From Amphiduros pacificus (taxonomy: Eukaryota; Annelida; Polychaeta; Phyllodocida; Hesionidae), in the NCBI GenBank assembly GCA_949316495.1, contig OX439003.1, positions 48,991,725-49,055,724 on the forward strand: DNA of 64,000 nucleotides, read 5' to 3'. The notes beneath the pieces were generated by a model. That model was not told the DNA's origin. It searched no databases and saw nothing but the letters and a program-made list of their open reading frames with translations. This document shows positions 1 through 22,456 of this stretch, piece by piece. The stretch's first letter is position 1. Every line of letters begins with the position of its first letter. The position numbers and the translations under genes are program-made.

Positions 1-440
1 CACCAGAGGGATTCTTCCTACGCGCTGTAGCCAGGGGTATTCCCTCACCAGTTGCTATTTATAGATCGTCATCCTAAGACTTCACTCGATAAATTCTTCC
101 AGTCATTGCAGTCACCCGTTTATAATCAGATTGTATTTGGAAAGACATTTCACGGTTCTCCCTTAATTTCTTTAATATAATGCGTTTGTTTGGCTCTGTC
201 GTGTCACTTATTCATGATTAACGATAAATTTTATAAAGTTGTAACACATTTTAAGGACACAAATTAAATGCTTCAACAATACTTCTGCTTTCAATTATAG
301 ACCCCAGTGCATGAAATATCATCATGTTAGCACACTGTGAGGTAGCATAAACAAATTCCAAAGATTTTCATATTTCAGTTATTATATTTTGGTCAGTTAA
401 TTTATTTTGGTCAGTTATTAAACTTTAACATTGAACATAA
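1..440. other. upstream flank, no gene seen
   Basis: This AT-rich stretch has no recognisable exon, RNA gene or repeat. It lies upstream of the probable first exon of the LIM gene and is taken as intergenic. Confidence 0.4.
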
Positions 441-486
441 TTAAGCGCTTTGAGCAGACCTGGTCTGATATAGCGCTATATAAATC

Positions 487-520
<34 letters not shown>
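441..520 (+). mobile_element. 3' tail of a non-LTR element with (ATT)n end
   Basis: A short segment with GCGCTTTGAGCAGACC followed by TAGCGCTATATAAAT runs into about eleven ATT units. A 3' end of the form GCGCTATAYAAAT plus (ATT)n is common on CR1/L2-like LINEs and SINEs that borrow their machinery. A related tail in reverse orientation lies at 44886-44960. Only the tail is present, so the family is inferred. Confidence 0.5.
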
Positions 521-522
<2 letters not shown>

Positions 523-797
523 CAGAAGCACATTGCATTTACTGATGCTCACCAAATTGTGGAGGATTCCAGAATAGGGAGGGGCCGGTGGAAGCTGAGT
601 GTTGTACGGTCTCCACGGTGTGGAATGCGGTTGTCTCTGAATGGACCCTGCCACTATTGCCACATAACTCAAAACATATGAGCTATCAACTTAACATTCC
701 AAAAGCATGGTTAACACTTAAGTAAAATGATTTTTAAACATGTGTTCTGTCAACGATGGTTGATTTGCTTGTAATGAAATTTCATTTATTATTTAAG

Positions 798-953
<156 letters not shown>

Positions 954-1264
954 ATATATTTTATAATGATATAAAAAGTAAAATGATATATTTTCTGTTA
1001 TTAATTCATGAGGGTTCGTGTGTAAATATTAAATAACTATGATGGAACAATTTTGGCACAAAAGCATTTTCGATTGATGAAGAGATGGCCTTTCCTTTTC
1101 GGGCAACAATCTGCTGTTACTTTTTTGTGAGACATTCAATTGTGACTTATTATTTGAATAACCTGTTTCATTATTTCTCGTCTCAACCAATGCATTATTC
1201 AACAAAAGAATATATCACAAGGCTTAAGTCCGTCGTCATGTGTCAGATATGAATTGAACAACTC

Positions 1265-1492
1265 AGTGCAGCCGGAGCGGGCGGCGTGGTCCGAGTGAAG
1301 ATCTCGAGTGCGCCGTGAGAGCGTTAATGCCTGGGCGCTCACTCACTCACAGTCAGCCAAACATCGCTAAATAAAGAGCTGAGAATATCCTGCTTGTCTG
1401 CCAGACAGTACCGCCATCCTGCACGGCTAGAATCCAACAGAGCATGGGAATACGCTCAACATTCAATTCGTATACCGATTAAACAACCTTAG
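1265..1492 (+). promoter_or_regulatory. probable promoter and non-coding first exon of the LIM gene
   Basis: This island is clearly richer in GC and CpG than its surroundings (several CG dinucleotides around 1270-1330). It ends in a consensus 5' splice site, TTAG|GTAAGT, at 1492/1493. The next + strand exon is the LIM start exon at 12909, which opens with a splice acceptor and has an in-frame stop before its ATG. A spliced non-coding first exon is therefore expected, and this is the best candidate. Neither the transcription start nor the 1492-12909 junction is proven. Confidence 0.55.
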
Positions 1493-2967
1493 GTAAGTTT
1501 GGAAGCTGTGTGCAAGTTCTAAGTGATTGGTTTGCGCTCCTGTGGCTATGGCATGATCGTCCATCGCGGCCGGGTCAGCTGACAGCTGCAAACTCAAGTT
1601 TTAGCATTAAGGACTAGACCCAATGCTAACCAGATTGAACTGTTTGTTTGAATGAGTTATCCATCGTATGCCACGCCACGTTCGCTGAAATCTTGTATCG
1701 ATTTGTCCTTACGGTGGAAAATCACTTGTATTTCTAGAATTATATTCAGACAGCTTTGGGGGGAAACTGGGAAAATAACTGTCACAAAGCAAGGAAAATG
1801 TTTGAATGGGCAAGAAAGCATGCACTGTGCAGACGGGAAAAATGCAGGGGTCAGTGCACACCAACCCCGCACAATCCCGGTGACTCAGGCCACAAATACA
1901 CTGGCTGTAGCATATTTAAAATTTGAACATCAACAGACTTGCCTGTCTCACTGTAAACATGATTAATATTTATATCACCTCTGAATGAACTGGTGAATTC
2001 TTAATGTCATCTCAGCTGATTATATCAACAGCCCTGTGCAGTGCACTCTCTCCATACATTAAGTCCTGGAATAGATAGAACAAGTCTCACAGCAATTATA
2101 TGGATAAACTAGATCATTTTCCATGTTGAAAATCTGAGACTTTTTTTTGACAGAGAAACAGGTGCATCAAGATACCGGTAGTTATCAAGCAGCCAGACTT
2201 AGGTGTTTTTATTATTTAATATTACCATGGAGTGGCATGAATCCAGGGTTTCCAATACAGACATAGAAATACCCTGTGTTCTTCTGAGGATCATGTCAGT
2301 GCAAAATGCTTACCATTGATCAGTGCCAAGTGTAAAGAATGTAGGTGAACATGTCAAATATGGGTCCAGTAAACAGTATGCACTCCCATATATGGCTGCA
2401 CACTTGTATATGCTCTCTTCAGTTATAATATGGACATTGTTTTATAACCTCGTTATCAGTTGTTTCATGACATGTTGGAAAGCGGATACTGTGTCAAATC
2501 ACACAAAAGAAAACTTGTTATCTTTAAATGTATCCTACACTTAGGCTTTTAGAAAATAATGATTCATGGTCATTGAACCCTCCCACACTTTAAGTTAGAC
2601 CTACACTTTTATTTGCTCTAAATAAATAGAATGCAGGCATGACACGTCTGTCTTGAAGTTAAAACCACAGGATTGTTAATCAGCTTGTATTTATTGTAAG
2701 AGAAGATTAAAGGTATTTCTGAATTATTTTTGTATATTTCATCTGAACCTAGGTTAAATTGTGTATTGATAACCAAGTTAATTGTTGTTGTGATTGAATT
2801 ATAAATTTATTCAAAAAGATCAAAATAAAGAATGGGGAAACTATAAATAACATTGAAATCTGAATTGTCCCTTATTGACAAGGGCACATATTGCAAAGAA
2901 TCTGTGATATAATATAGGCTAATAGTTACTTAACCAAACTTAAATTATAGGAGACCACAATAGTTGG

Positions 2968-3320
2968 TATCAATGAAACAGTTGCTCAGAATGGTCCAAG
3001 TGCGAGTCAAATACTTAGTATTATACCGGCACTATGTGTTTTTGAGTTTTCTGTTGATCAGTAAAGCTTATAGAGTGTGGAAAGTGGAGGTTGTTTCAAT
3101 GAGACAGTTGCTAAGAATGGTCAAAGCATGAGTCAGATACCTAGTATTAAACAGACATGATGTGTTTTGGAATATTCTATTGATCAGTGTAGCTCATAGT
3201 GTGGAAAGTGGAGGTATGTTTCAATGGTCAAAGTATGAGTCAAACATTTAATATAAAACAGGCGCTATGTGTTTTAGAATTTTCTATTGATCAGCATAGC
3301 TTATAGTGTGGAGGTGGTAT
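2968..3320. repeat. tandem repeat, about 125 bp x 3
   Basis: Three diverged copies share GAGTCAAATACTTAGTATT, TTCTATTGATCAG and AGCTTATAGTGTGGA-like segments in the same order, starting near 2968, 3093 and 3216. The third copy is shortened. No coding potential is seen. Confidence 0.7.
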
Positions 3321-3705
3321 AAAGTGTGGGCCTTGGGGCATGTATCGAGAGGTCTTCACTCCTGTCATGCGACTCTAATAAAGTCTGCCTGCTAACATCT
3401 ATATAATATAAGTTCTCTCATTTTATTTCATACTAACAAAAATATGTTTATATACATTAATGAGAAAAAACACCTCGTGCTTCCATGATTACTGAGTGTA
3501 AATAAGTTCCTAAAATGGTAATGATAAAATTGTGTTTGTAAAACATGACCCGTTTAGGATATGTTTCTGTTGTGTAAATGGAGTTTAAGAGAAACCAGGA
3601 CATTATTCAAGTCTTATTGTCAAGTAACCTGACTCTGGCGTATTGTTTAGATGCGATACTAGAACAGGTGTAAAAATAAGTCGACACTTTCAATGTGTAT
3701 ATCAG

Positions 3706-5236
3706 GTGAAGGTATCTGGGCTAGCTGAATGTCACAAGGACCTAGTTTTACATATTAGGTATGGCTAGCTGGGCTGGTTGCAGGTCGCAAGTTCCTAATT
3801 GTACATATCACAAGGACCTAGTTGTACATATTACGTGAAGCTTGCTGGGCTGGGTTCAGGTCACAAGGACTTAGCTGTACATATCGGGTAAAAGCTAGCT
3901 GGGCTGGGTTCAGGTCATAAGGACTTAGCTGTACATATCAGGTAAAGCTAGAGGGGCTGGGTTCAGGTCACAAGGACCAAGCTGTACATATCAGGTAAAG
4001 CTTGCTGGGCTGGGTTCAGGTCACAAGGACCTAGCTGTACATATCAGATAAAGCTAGAGGGGCTGGGTTCAGGTCACAAGGACTTAGCTGTATATATCAG
4101 GTAAAGCTTGCTGGGCTGGGTTCAGGTCACAAGGACCTAGCTGTACATATCAGGTAAAGCTAGCTGGGCTGGGTTCAGGTCACAAGGACTTAGCTGTACA
4201 TATCAGGTAAAGCTTGCTGGGCTGGGTTCAGGTCACAAGGACTTAGCTGTACATATCAGGTAAAGCTTGCTGGGCTGGGTTCAGGTCACAAGGACCTAGC
4301 TGTACATATCAGGTAAAGCTTGCTGGGCTGGGTTCAGGTCACAAGGACCTAGCTGTACATATCAGGTAAAGCTAGCTGGGCTGGGTTCAGGTCATAAGGA
4401 CTTAGCTGTACATATCAGGTAAAGCTAGCTGGGCTGGGTTCAGGTCACAAGGACTTAGCTGTACATATCAGGTAAAGCTTGCTGGGCTGGGTTCAGGTCA
4501 CAAGGACTTAGCTGTACATATTGGGTAAAAGCTAGCTGGGCTGGGTTCAGGTCATAAGGACTTAGCTGTACATATCAGGTAAAGCTAGAGGGGCTGGGTT
4601 CAGGTCACAAGGACCAAGTTGTACATATCAGGTAAAGCTTGCTGGGCTGGGTTCAGGTCACAAGGACTTAGCTGTACATATCAGGTAAAGCTAGAGGGGC
4701 TGGGTTCAGGTCATAAGGACTTAGCTGTACATATCAGGTAAAGCTAGAGGGGCTGGGTTCAGGTCACAAGGACCAAGCTGTACATATCAGGTAAAGCTAG
4801 AGGGGCTGGGTTCAGGTCACAAGGACCAAGCTGTACATATCAGGTAAAGCTTGCTGGGCAGGGTTCAGGTCACAAGGACCTAGCTGTACATATCAGGTAA
4901 AGCTAGAGGGGCTGGGTTCAGGTCACAAGGACCAAGCTGTACATATCAGGTAAAGCTAGAGGGGCTGGGTTCAGGTCACAAGGACCAAGCTGTACATATC
5001 AGGTAAAGCTTGCTGGGCTGGGTTCAGGTCACAAGGACCTAGCTGTACATATCAGATAAAGCTAGAGGGGCTGGGTTCAGGTCACAAGGACTTAGCTGTA
5101 TATATCAGGTAAAGCTTGCTGGGCTGGGTTCAGGTCACAAGGACCTAGCTGTACATATCAGGTAAAGCTAGAGGGGCTGGGTTCAGGTCACAAGGACCTA
5201 GCTGTACATATCAGGTAAAGCTAGAGGGGCTGGCTG
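3706..5236. repeat. 53-bp minisatellite, about 29 copies
   Basis: The unit contains GGGCTGGGTTCAGGTCACAA, then GGACCTAGCTGTACATATCA, then GGTAAAGC. The 53-bp period was measured between copies at 4261 and 4314. Three unit types differ at GCTTGCTGGG, GCTAGCTGGG and GCTAGAGGGG and are interspersed. Each unit carries a donor-like CAG|GTAAAG. The G-richer strand is the coding strand of the host gene. Confidence 0.95.
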
Positions 5237-6842
5237 CAGGTCCCAAACCGATGGATGCATATATTAGATCTTGACTTTGGCAATGATTCTGCAGCCTAGA
5301 AGCCTCCTTTCAAGCCATTTGGCCAGTATTTTTCACAGCTTTGTATATGTAATGGGCCAATATATTCTAGAAATACTGGCCAAGACAAGCCTTACGTTAG
5401 GTGCTGCCAACTGGCCTTGCTGTACTTCACAAACAAAGAGCCAGAATGTTTTGTCAGATGTGATGGATTTGGACAGCTATACAAAAAAGTACAGGTGGGC
5501 TGGGAGTGCTGTATAAGGTCAATGTGCCCTTAGCATCAAAATATATGGTATCTTAGGCCAGAGCCTTGACCCAAATACACAGGTGATGTCAACTCTGTAC
5601 CTTATCAATGAGGTCATTGTGGAGTACTTAAGTGACTGTCATGATCCTATGTGATTACTGCACCTTCCATAGTCAGGGCAGTCACTTTAGAAATATGAAA
5701 GGGAATTTTCCACACTTTAGTTTCAAAGCCTTGTTGTCATTCGTGACTCAGTGACCATTTGGTTATTCTCAGATTGGCAGACATGTTGTGTTATGTATCA
5801 ACCCAAGATGCAGAAATCACTTTTAAGTTTTAACTATATAAAAAATCTTACTGTCATAGAAAAAGGACCCTGGATCTTTGATCTAGTGTTTAGCACTTTT
5901 AAAGCAAATACTTAGTGACATATTACAAGGAACATAGGAAGTCACGACATAAACATGTTTTGGCCTGAATCGAGGTTGATGTCCTGTTAGTGATGATATC
6001 CGTGACATCTTCGCTTGTTTTCTGTCACATTTCTTGTTGATCATGTTGGATCCGTCCCGGTACATTGTATCTCACTGACATAATGATGCCACATCCTCCA
6101 TGTATGCTCATCCATTATGACAACTTGTTGGCACAATTAACATATCATCATATGATTACAAGGATCATTACCCAGACCTGCCACAGACACCAGCTATTCA
6201 CCAGTTTAACATGGGCCTGACCTGTGCACCTCCTGGTGATCACACCAACAGCCTGCACAAATAATTGTCTTCTCTGATTTATGAGGACTATATTGATGGA
6301 TGATTGTTCCTTTATAATTCTTTCTGTTAAACAAATAGAGAATTGATTAATGAGAAGTAGTATTACCTAATAACAAGTGTAAATCAATGAAAGACACCAG
6401 CATGTACTGTAATCATATAAATTGACCCTCATTTACAGAAAATTAATGACTCATTAAACCATAACTATGAAACATTATAACCAGGATAATCCAAAATTCC
6501 AAATAACTATTGTAAATTTCAAATATTTTGTTACAAAATACAGAACAGAATGTTTTTTTGAATAGTATAGATCGATAGAAGAAATATGCAGAAATGAATG
6601 ACATTATGAGGGTTAACACAAATATGCAACATGCTTATGATAAGTGTCCGGTGAGGTTTACAGCCCACATGTACTTCAAATATTGACCACTGTAGCTCTA
6701 TGATCAGGCAGTGTATCCATGTAACCACTCGCTGATAATGCTCTGGTAAACCCTCTGGTAAACCACAGCCATAGATAATATGCCATAGTGGCCTGTAGAA
6801 TCAGTATAGTCATAAGGTGGACTGTATAGTAAACTGATCGTG

Positions 6843-7987
6843 TACAGCCAGTATAGACACATGGTGAAGCCAGTATAGACACATGGTGAAGCCAGTATAG
6901 TCACATGGTGAAGCCAGTATAGTCACATGGTGAAGCCAGTAAAGACACATGGTAAAGCCAGTAATGTCACATGGTGAAGCCAGTATAGTCACATGGTGAA
7001 GCCAGTATAGACACATGGTGAAGCCAGTATAGACACATGGTGAAGCCATTTTTGACACATGGTGAAGCCAGTATAGACACATGGTGAAGCCAGTATAGAC
7101 AGTATTAGACACATGGTGAAGCCAGTATAGTCACATGGTGAAGCCAGTATAGATACATGGTGAAGCCAGTATAGACGCATGGTGAAGCCAGTATAGACAC
7201 ATGGTGAAGCCAGTAATGTCACATGGTGAAGCCAGTATAGACACATGGTGAAGCCAGTATGGACACATGGTGAAGCCAGTTTAGACACATGGTGAAGCCA
7301 GTAAAGTCACATGGTGAAGCCAGTATAGTGACATGGTGAAGCCAGTAAAGACACATGATAAAGCCAGTAATGTCACATGGTGAAGCCAGTATAGACACAT
7401 GGCGAAGCCAGTAAAGACACATGGTAAAGCCAGTAATGTCACATGGTGAAGCCAGTATAGTCACATGGTGAAGCCAGTATAGTCACATGGTGAAGCCAGT
7501 AAAGACACATGGTAAAGCCAGTAATGTCACATGGTGAAGCCAGTAATGTCACATGGTGAAGCCAGTATAGACACATGGTGAAGCCAGTATAGACACATGG
7601 TGAAGCCAGTATAGACACATGGTGAAGCCAGTATAGACACATGGTGAAGCCAGTATAGTCACATGGTGAAGCCAGTATAGACACATGGTGAAGCCAGTAT
7701 AGACACATGGTGAAGCCAGTATAGACACATGGTGAAGCCAGTATAGACACATGGTGAAGCCAGTATAGACACATGGTGAAGCCAGTATAGTCACATGGCG
7801 AAGCCAGTATAGACACATGGCGAAGCCAGTAATGTCACATGGCGAAGCCAGTAAAGACACATGGTAAAGCCAGTAATGTCACATGGCGAAACCAGTAAAG
7901 ACACATGGTAAAGCCAGTAATGTCACATGGTAAAGCCAGTAATGTCACATGGTGAAGCCAGTAATGTCACATGGTGAAGCCAGTAAA
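6843..7987. repeat. 22-bp minisatellite, about 52 copies
   Basis: The unit is CATGGTGAAGCCAGTATAG plus ACA or TCA, with period 22 measured at 6861 and 6883. Variants carry GTAATGTC, GTAAAGAC or GGCGAAGCC. Because 22 is not a multiple of three and the unit lacks stops on the reverse strand, long cysteine-rich open frames appear there; these are repeat artefacts. Degenerate copies extend to about 8110, and one inverted copy lies at 8354-8374. Confidence 0.95.
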
Positions 7988-8718
7988 GGTGCATATTAGA
8001 TTGTACACAATGACTGGTAGGGCCAGTGTAGTTACCAAGAGACCTGTTGATTGAAAATTATCATATTGAACCAGCTAAGCCATATGGTAGGTGACTTGTG
8101 GAGCCAGTATAGTTAGTTTCCTGATGACTTGCAGTGTATATCATGAAAACATGAAAATCTATCATTGAAGTGTTTCCAATTCCAAACACTGGTTTGTGCT
8201 ATAATGCCAATGTGATAATACAAAAGAAAGAACCCAGCCTCTTAAAAATAGAAGGCACTGTCAAGATCTGTTTTTAGTGAAAACGCCAAAAATTATTGCA
8301 CTGAATTAGCTTTCAAAGTAAATTCAAAGCAAGTACAAGTCTATAAAAAATATATACTGGCTCCACCATGTGAGAATATATTCAAATTATCTTTATACAT
8401 GAAGTACATTTTTGTCCAAAATGTTTTGCTGTAGTTTGCAGGTATGAATGGCATATCGGTATATTCCTACATTAGATTATGGCTGCCTGCCATTTATCAT
8501 CTATCGGTGACCAAAAACCATGCATTTAAATGTAACATTTTCAGCAAAGTTCTAAAACAGATAAGATAGAAGTGTATTTCTGCAACTCCATGCCCTGTGG
8601 CTCACCATGCTAATAAGTTAGAAGGTCTTGGTTGTAACCAATATGCTTCTCTGGATTGCTCATTAAAAGTTATAATTTAATGGAGATAAAATTCAATAAA
8701 CTTAAAGCATAACAAAAC

Positions 8719-9060
<342 letters not shown>

Positions 9061-9147
<87 letters not shown>

Positions 9148-9158
9148 ATATATATATT
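9061..9158. repeat. (TA)n microsatellite
   Basis: About 49 TA dinucleotides with one interruption near 9133 abut the right arm of the inverted repeat. The tyrosine/isoleucine reading frames here are artefacts. Confidence 0.95.
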
Positions 9159-9721
9159 TGATCACCTGTTGTCTGGACCTTCCTTCTGTCAACAGCGTGG
9201 CCACCATTATAGTGTCGTGTGCAAATAAAAATTGGACACTTTATATCTCCCATCCCCAATATCTCAAGCTTCATGTTCAACATTATTAGACATAGTGCAA
9301 GAGTGAGTAAAAAAAATTACATACCATATATCATTTTTATCATTTTCATTTCATCAACATGAGTTAATTATGTTCTGATAAAATGATAATATTCCATAGA
9401 ATTTCACACACTTCTATCCCACATTGGGTGGTGTGTAGTGTGAAAATTGGCTGTCTATATTTATGCTACTTAGTCATGGTGTTTGTGTCTTTATTGTAAC
9501 TTGTGATACAGAGGTTACTTTACTCAGAATGCATTATAATTATTAGTGGTATGGCAACAATGTTATAGAGTAACCAGATCTTGTCATATATTGTAAATAG
9601 CAGACTTTGAAAGCATCTCAAGAAATTCTGAACAGAAGACCTACCGTGATTAGGGACTTTGTGGTTTTGAGTTGTATTTGGCACAACATTGTTTTGATTT
9701 GGCTGACTGGATCATATAAGG

Positions 9722-11536
9722 TACCGTATTTACTCGTGTATAAGACGAGGTTTTTTTGCAAAAATGTTAATGTTTGGGGGGTCGTCTTATACACGAGCAG
9801 TCTTATACTCGAGTATTTACGGTAAAACGTAAATACGGTAAAACATAAATACGATGTTCATATTTTCGAAATAACGAATATCAGACGTAGCAGATTGATT
9901 TTAATTGCATTTTAAATGATAAATAAAGGTATTTACCCAATATTATTGGTCTATTATTTCAAAACGCTTTGTTTTGACTTTGTTCTCACTGATTCCAATT
10001 TCACAGTTTTGATCAAGGATGTCACGTACATCGATGTGCGGAACATGGTAAATTTGATGTGCGGCAACACGAAGAGAAGCCAGGGATCCATCGTTGCGCA
10101 ATATATTAAATTTTTCAATGCGAGTTGATACACTCCATTTGTTTTCGCGCCAAAAATAAGAGCTTGTCCCCGTCACTCCCGCTTTTTAAAATGACGACCT
10201 CGTATTGCGTAATGCATTTAAATGGATGAATGGTTTTGTTCTGTTCTCGACCTGCAAGGCATATTTTGTGTTAATGTTGGGTATATACTTTTATTTATCA
10301 TTTAAAACGCAATTAAAATCGAAGGGAAGACACGACTCGCAACACGTGGTCGCAATTTTGAAAGGCGGAAGTGACGGGAAGAGGCTCTTGTTTTTAGCAC
10401 GAAAACGATTGTTAACTCACATTGAAATATTAATATATTGCGCAATAATGGATGGTATTATTCTATTCTCGACCTGCAAAGCGTAATTTGTGATAATATT
10501 ATGTATATACCTTTATTTATCATTTAAAACGCAATTAAAATCGATCCACGTGTGCAAGCACCGATGTACGTGACGTCCTTGATCAAAGCTGTGAATGCTG
10601 ATAATTGGAATCAGTGAGAACAATGTCAAAACAAAGCGTTTCGAAATAATAGACCAAATATATTGGGTAAATACCTTTATTTATCATTTAAAACACAATT
10701 AAAATGGATCCGGTAAATTCTGTGGCAAATCTGCAAAGTCAATGATCACATGACTTGTCAGTCACGTGGCCAAACGATCCGCTACGTCTCGGACATCGTA
10801 TTTACGTTTTACTTCTATGTCTGTTAAAATTATTATTTAAAAATATCGCACAATTCAATTCTGCCTTTGATGTGGTGTGAAAATTAGTAAATTTTCACTG
10901 ATACCAATTATCAGCGTTCACAGTTTGTTTCCACTGCTTTGAGTTGTGTCTTCCCTTTTTTGACAGAAATGCTTTCACACGTGGATCGATTTTAATTGCG
11001 TTTTATATGGATTGATGGTTTTGTTCTGTTCTCGAACAATTTGTGATAATATTGGGTAAATACCTTTATTTATCATTTAAAACGCAATCAAAAAGGGAAG
11101 ACATGACTCAAAGCAGTGGAGACAATGACGAAACACAAAACTGTGAACGCTGATAATTGGAATCAGTGAGAACAAAGTCAAAACAAAGTGTTTCGAAATA
11201 ATATTGGGTAAATACCTTTATTTATCATTTAAAACGCAATTAAAATCGACCCGCTACGTCTGATATCCGTTATTTTCGAAAATACGAACATCGTATTTAC
11301 GTTTTACCGTATTTACTCGTGTATAAGACTGCTAAGATCTTATATCGTAAGCATATTTAAGTTTCACTTTTAAAATGACCACCAAGCTTCAGCTGAAGCT
11401 TGAATGGTAGCAGAGCCGATATGTCAAGAAAAACCAACTCGTCTTATATTCGGAAATTGGTTTTTTCTAAGCAAAATAACCTCAATTTTGGGGGTTCGTC
11501 TTATACACGAGTGGTCTTATACACGAGTAAATACGG
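9722..11536. mobile_element. nested foldback / MITE cluster with inverted ends
   Basis: Both outer ends read TACCGTATTTACTCGTGTAT inward, followed by AAGAC. The left 102 bp (9722-9823) and right 230 bp (11307-11536) each look like a small element with its own terminal inverted repeats. Between them, 9833-10010 is approximately the reverse complement of 11130-11306. A motif containing CTTTATTTATCATTTAAAAC recurs five times forward and once reversed. No transposase frame is seen. TA bounds the ends, consistent with a TA-duplicating family such as Tc1/mariner, but this is inference. Confidence 0.7.
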
Positions 11537-12039
11537 TACTTTAAATTAAATGTTGCACAGTAGCTCTGCTATGGAACTTGATGTTGAAGATTGAACCTGA
11601 ACCCGAGAAATGTTATCACTGGTGTCTGGGTTACTATGGTAACAGTAACATGATGTCATAGACACCCAATGTTTTTGATCTAATATAACTGCACTAGAAT
11701 ACCATGCCATATGGCCAGGTAATGGTTTTTTAGTACCAGAACCATATGCTGGGCATAAACACGGTATGTCTTGAAAAAAACTATTCTGTGTAAAGAACAA
11801 CAATGACATCTGTGGTAACCAGCCTTTTGTGACACAAACTTTCAGGATGTGTGTATTTCAAGACACCGGGTCAATTAGTGAAGGCATGATTGTGGATCAC
11901 GACATTGAAAGATCGGAGGTGAACTAAGCATATGGGTACCGTGGACACGCATGGCTGACTCCAGGGTTGGTTATCATCCGCACAGGTGTAGAGCACTGAA
12001 TGAACAAACTCGAGGGAGATATAAAGTGTATAAGAGATA

Positions 12040-12145
12040 CAATATACAGTGATGATAAAATATACAGTGATGATACAATATACAGTGATGATACAATATA
12101 CAGTGATGATACAATATACAGTGATGATACAATATACAGTGATGC
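12040..12145. repeat. 18-bp tandem repeat, about 6 copies
   Basis: The unit is GATACAATATACAGTGAT, nearly perfect over six copies. The period divides by three, so several frames stay open across it, but nothing indicates a gene. Confidence 0.9.
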
Positions 12146-12930
12146 TATTGTCATCCTCTCTCAGTGTAATTTTGGACCGGCAGGAAGAGAATAAACACTT
12201 AGAAAGTGATTGATCCTTTGGGTTCATTCATTCATTTAAGTGACCCTATATACTCCTGACTCAGACTGGTTATGCTAACCTGGAGTGGGAGGTTACGACA
12301 CAGATCTGGCCTCATAACAGGGAGGGGTGCAGAGGCAGTGCGTTGTGACACACTATTTATACAGATCCATACAGATATTTTGAGGTCATTATTTATATAC
12401 CCAGATCGAGGGGAAATAATCTGGTCTAGACTGGTGAGGTGAGTAGCCAGTGTATCATCTCATCAGCATGCTCGGTGCTGCCATTTGCCTGCGAGACAAT
12501 ATCAAAGGAATAGTTTTGTCATGGTGCCTGCAAGCATGACGACTATTAGATACCTAACTGCATGTAGTACACTGTCTTAGTACTTGCCCACATGATTGTA
12601 AATTAGGGGAGGAACATTCTTTGTATTGAGTGAAATAATTCATGAAGTTCAAGTATGTTTTTTATCTTTCCAAGAACAAAGTAAAAAATGATATTAGTGT
12701 TCTGAGTCATACACGGGTCAGAGGTAATATGTTAATTGATATAAATGATGCATCATAAGCTATCATATCATCCAAACACTGTCATACTGAATGTATTATG
12801 TGAGAGGATGATTTAGTTTTGATATTATATATTTAATGTTTTTTATTATCAAGATATATTCAAGGAATAATTAGTGGTTTTATTGGACATTTGCTTATGT
12901 TATTTCAGAGATTAAACCAAAGCAAGCAGA

Positions 12931-22043
<9,113 letters not shown>

Positions 22044-22456
22044 AGTGCGAGTCTGAATGGAGAGCAGTCCCACCACACACTGCTGGTAAGTCCTCTACAT
22101 TATCATATACCTACATTGCTGCCCCATTATTTGCCCATTGAAGATACATTGGAGCCACATTTTAAAACCCAGGTGACAACACTTGTGTTTATTTCCCAGG
22201 TTTTGTGCCCCTGATTTTGAGATTTTGACATAATATCTATGCACTCCACAAAGCTATATTTTTAGGTCATTATGACATTTCTAATTTAACTATTTTTAAA
22301 ATTTCTGAGGGTTCAAAATTGAAAAGCCACTTATATCCTTGATAACAGATTTTGGTCTTTGGTCCAGGGGCTGTCAGTCTCCAGACCTCTGTTTTCATGG
22401 ATATAAGTTGATAAGAATATCAAGTTTGTACTAATCTTTTTGTATATTTCTTTCAG

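Noticed and set aside
6810-7860. Long minus-strand frames repeating TGFTMCLYWLHHVSILASPC
   Set aside because: They are translations of the 22-bp minisatellite in several frames, with no start context, splice sites or non-repeat sequence.
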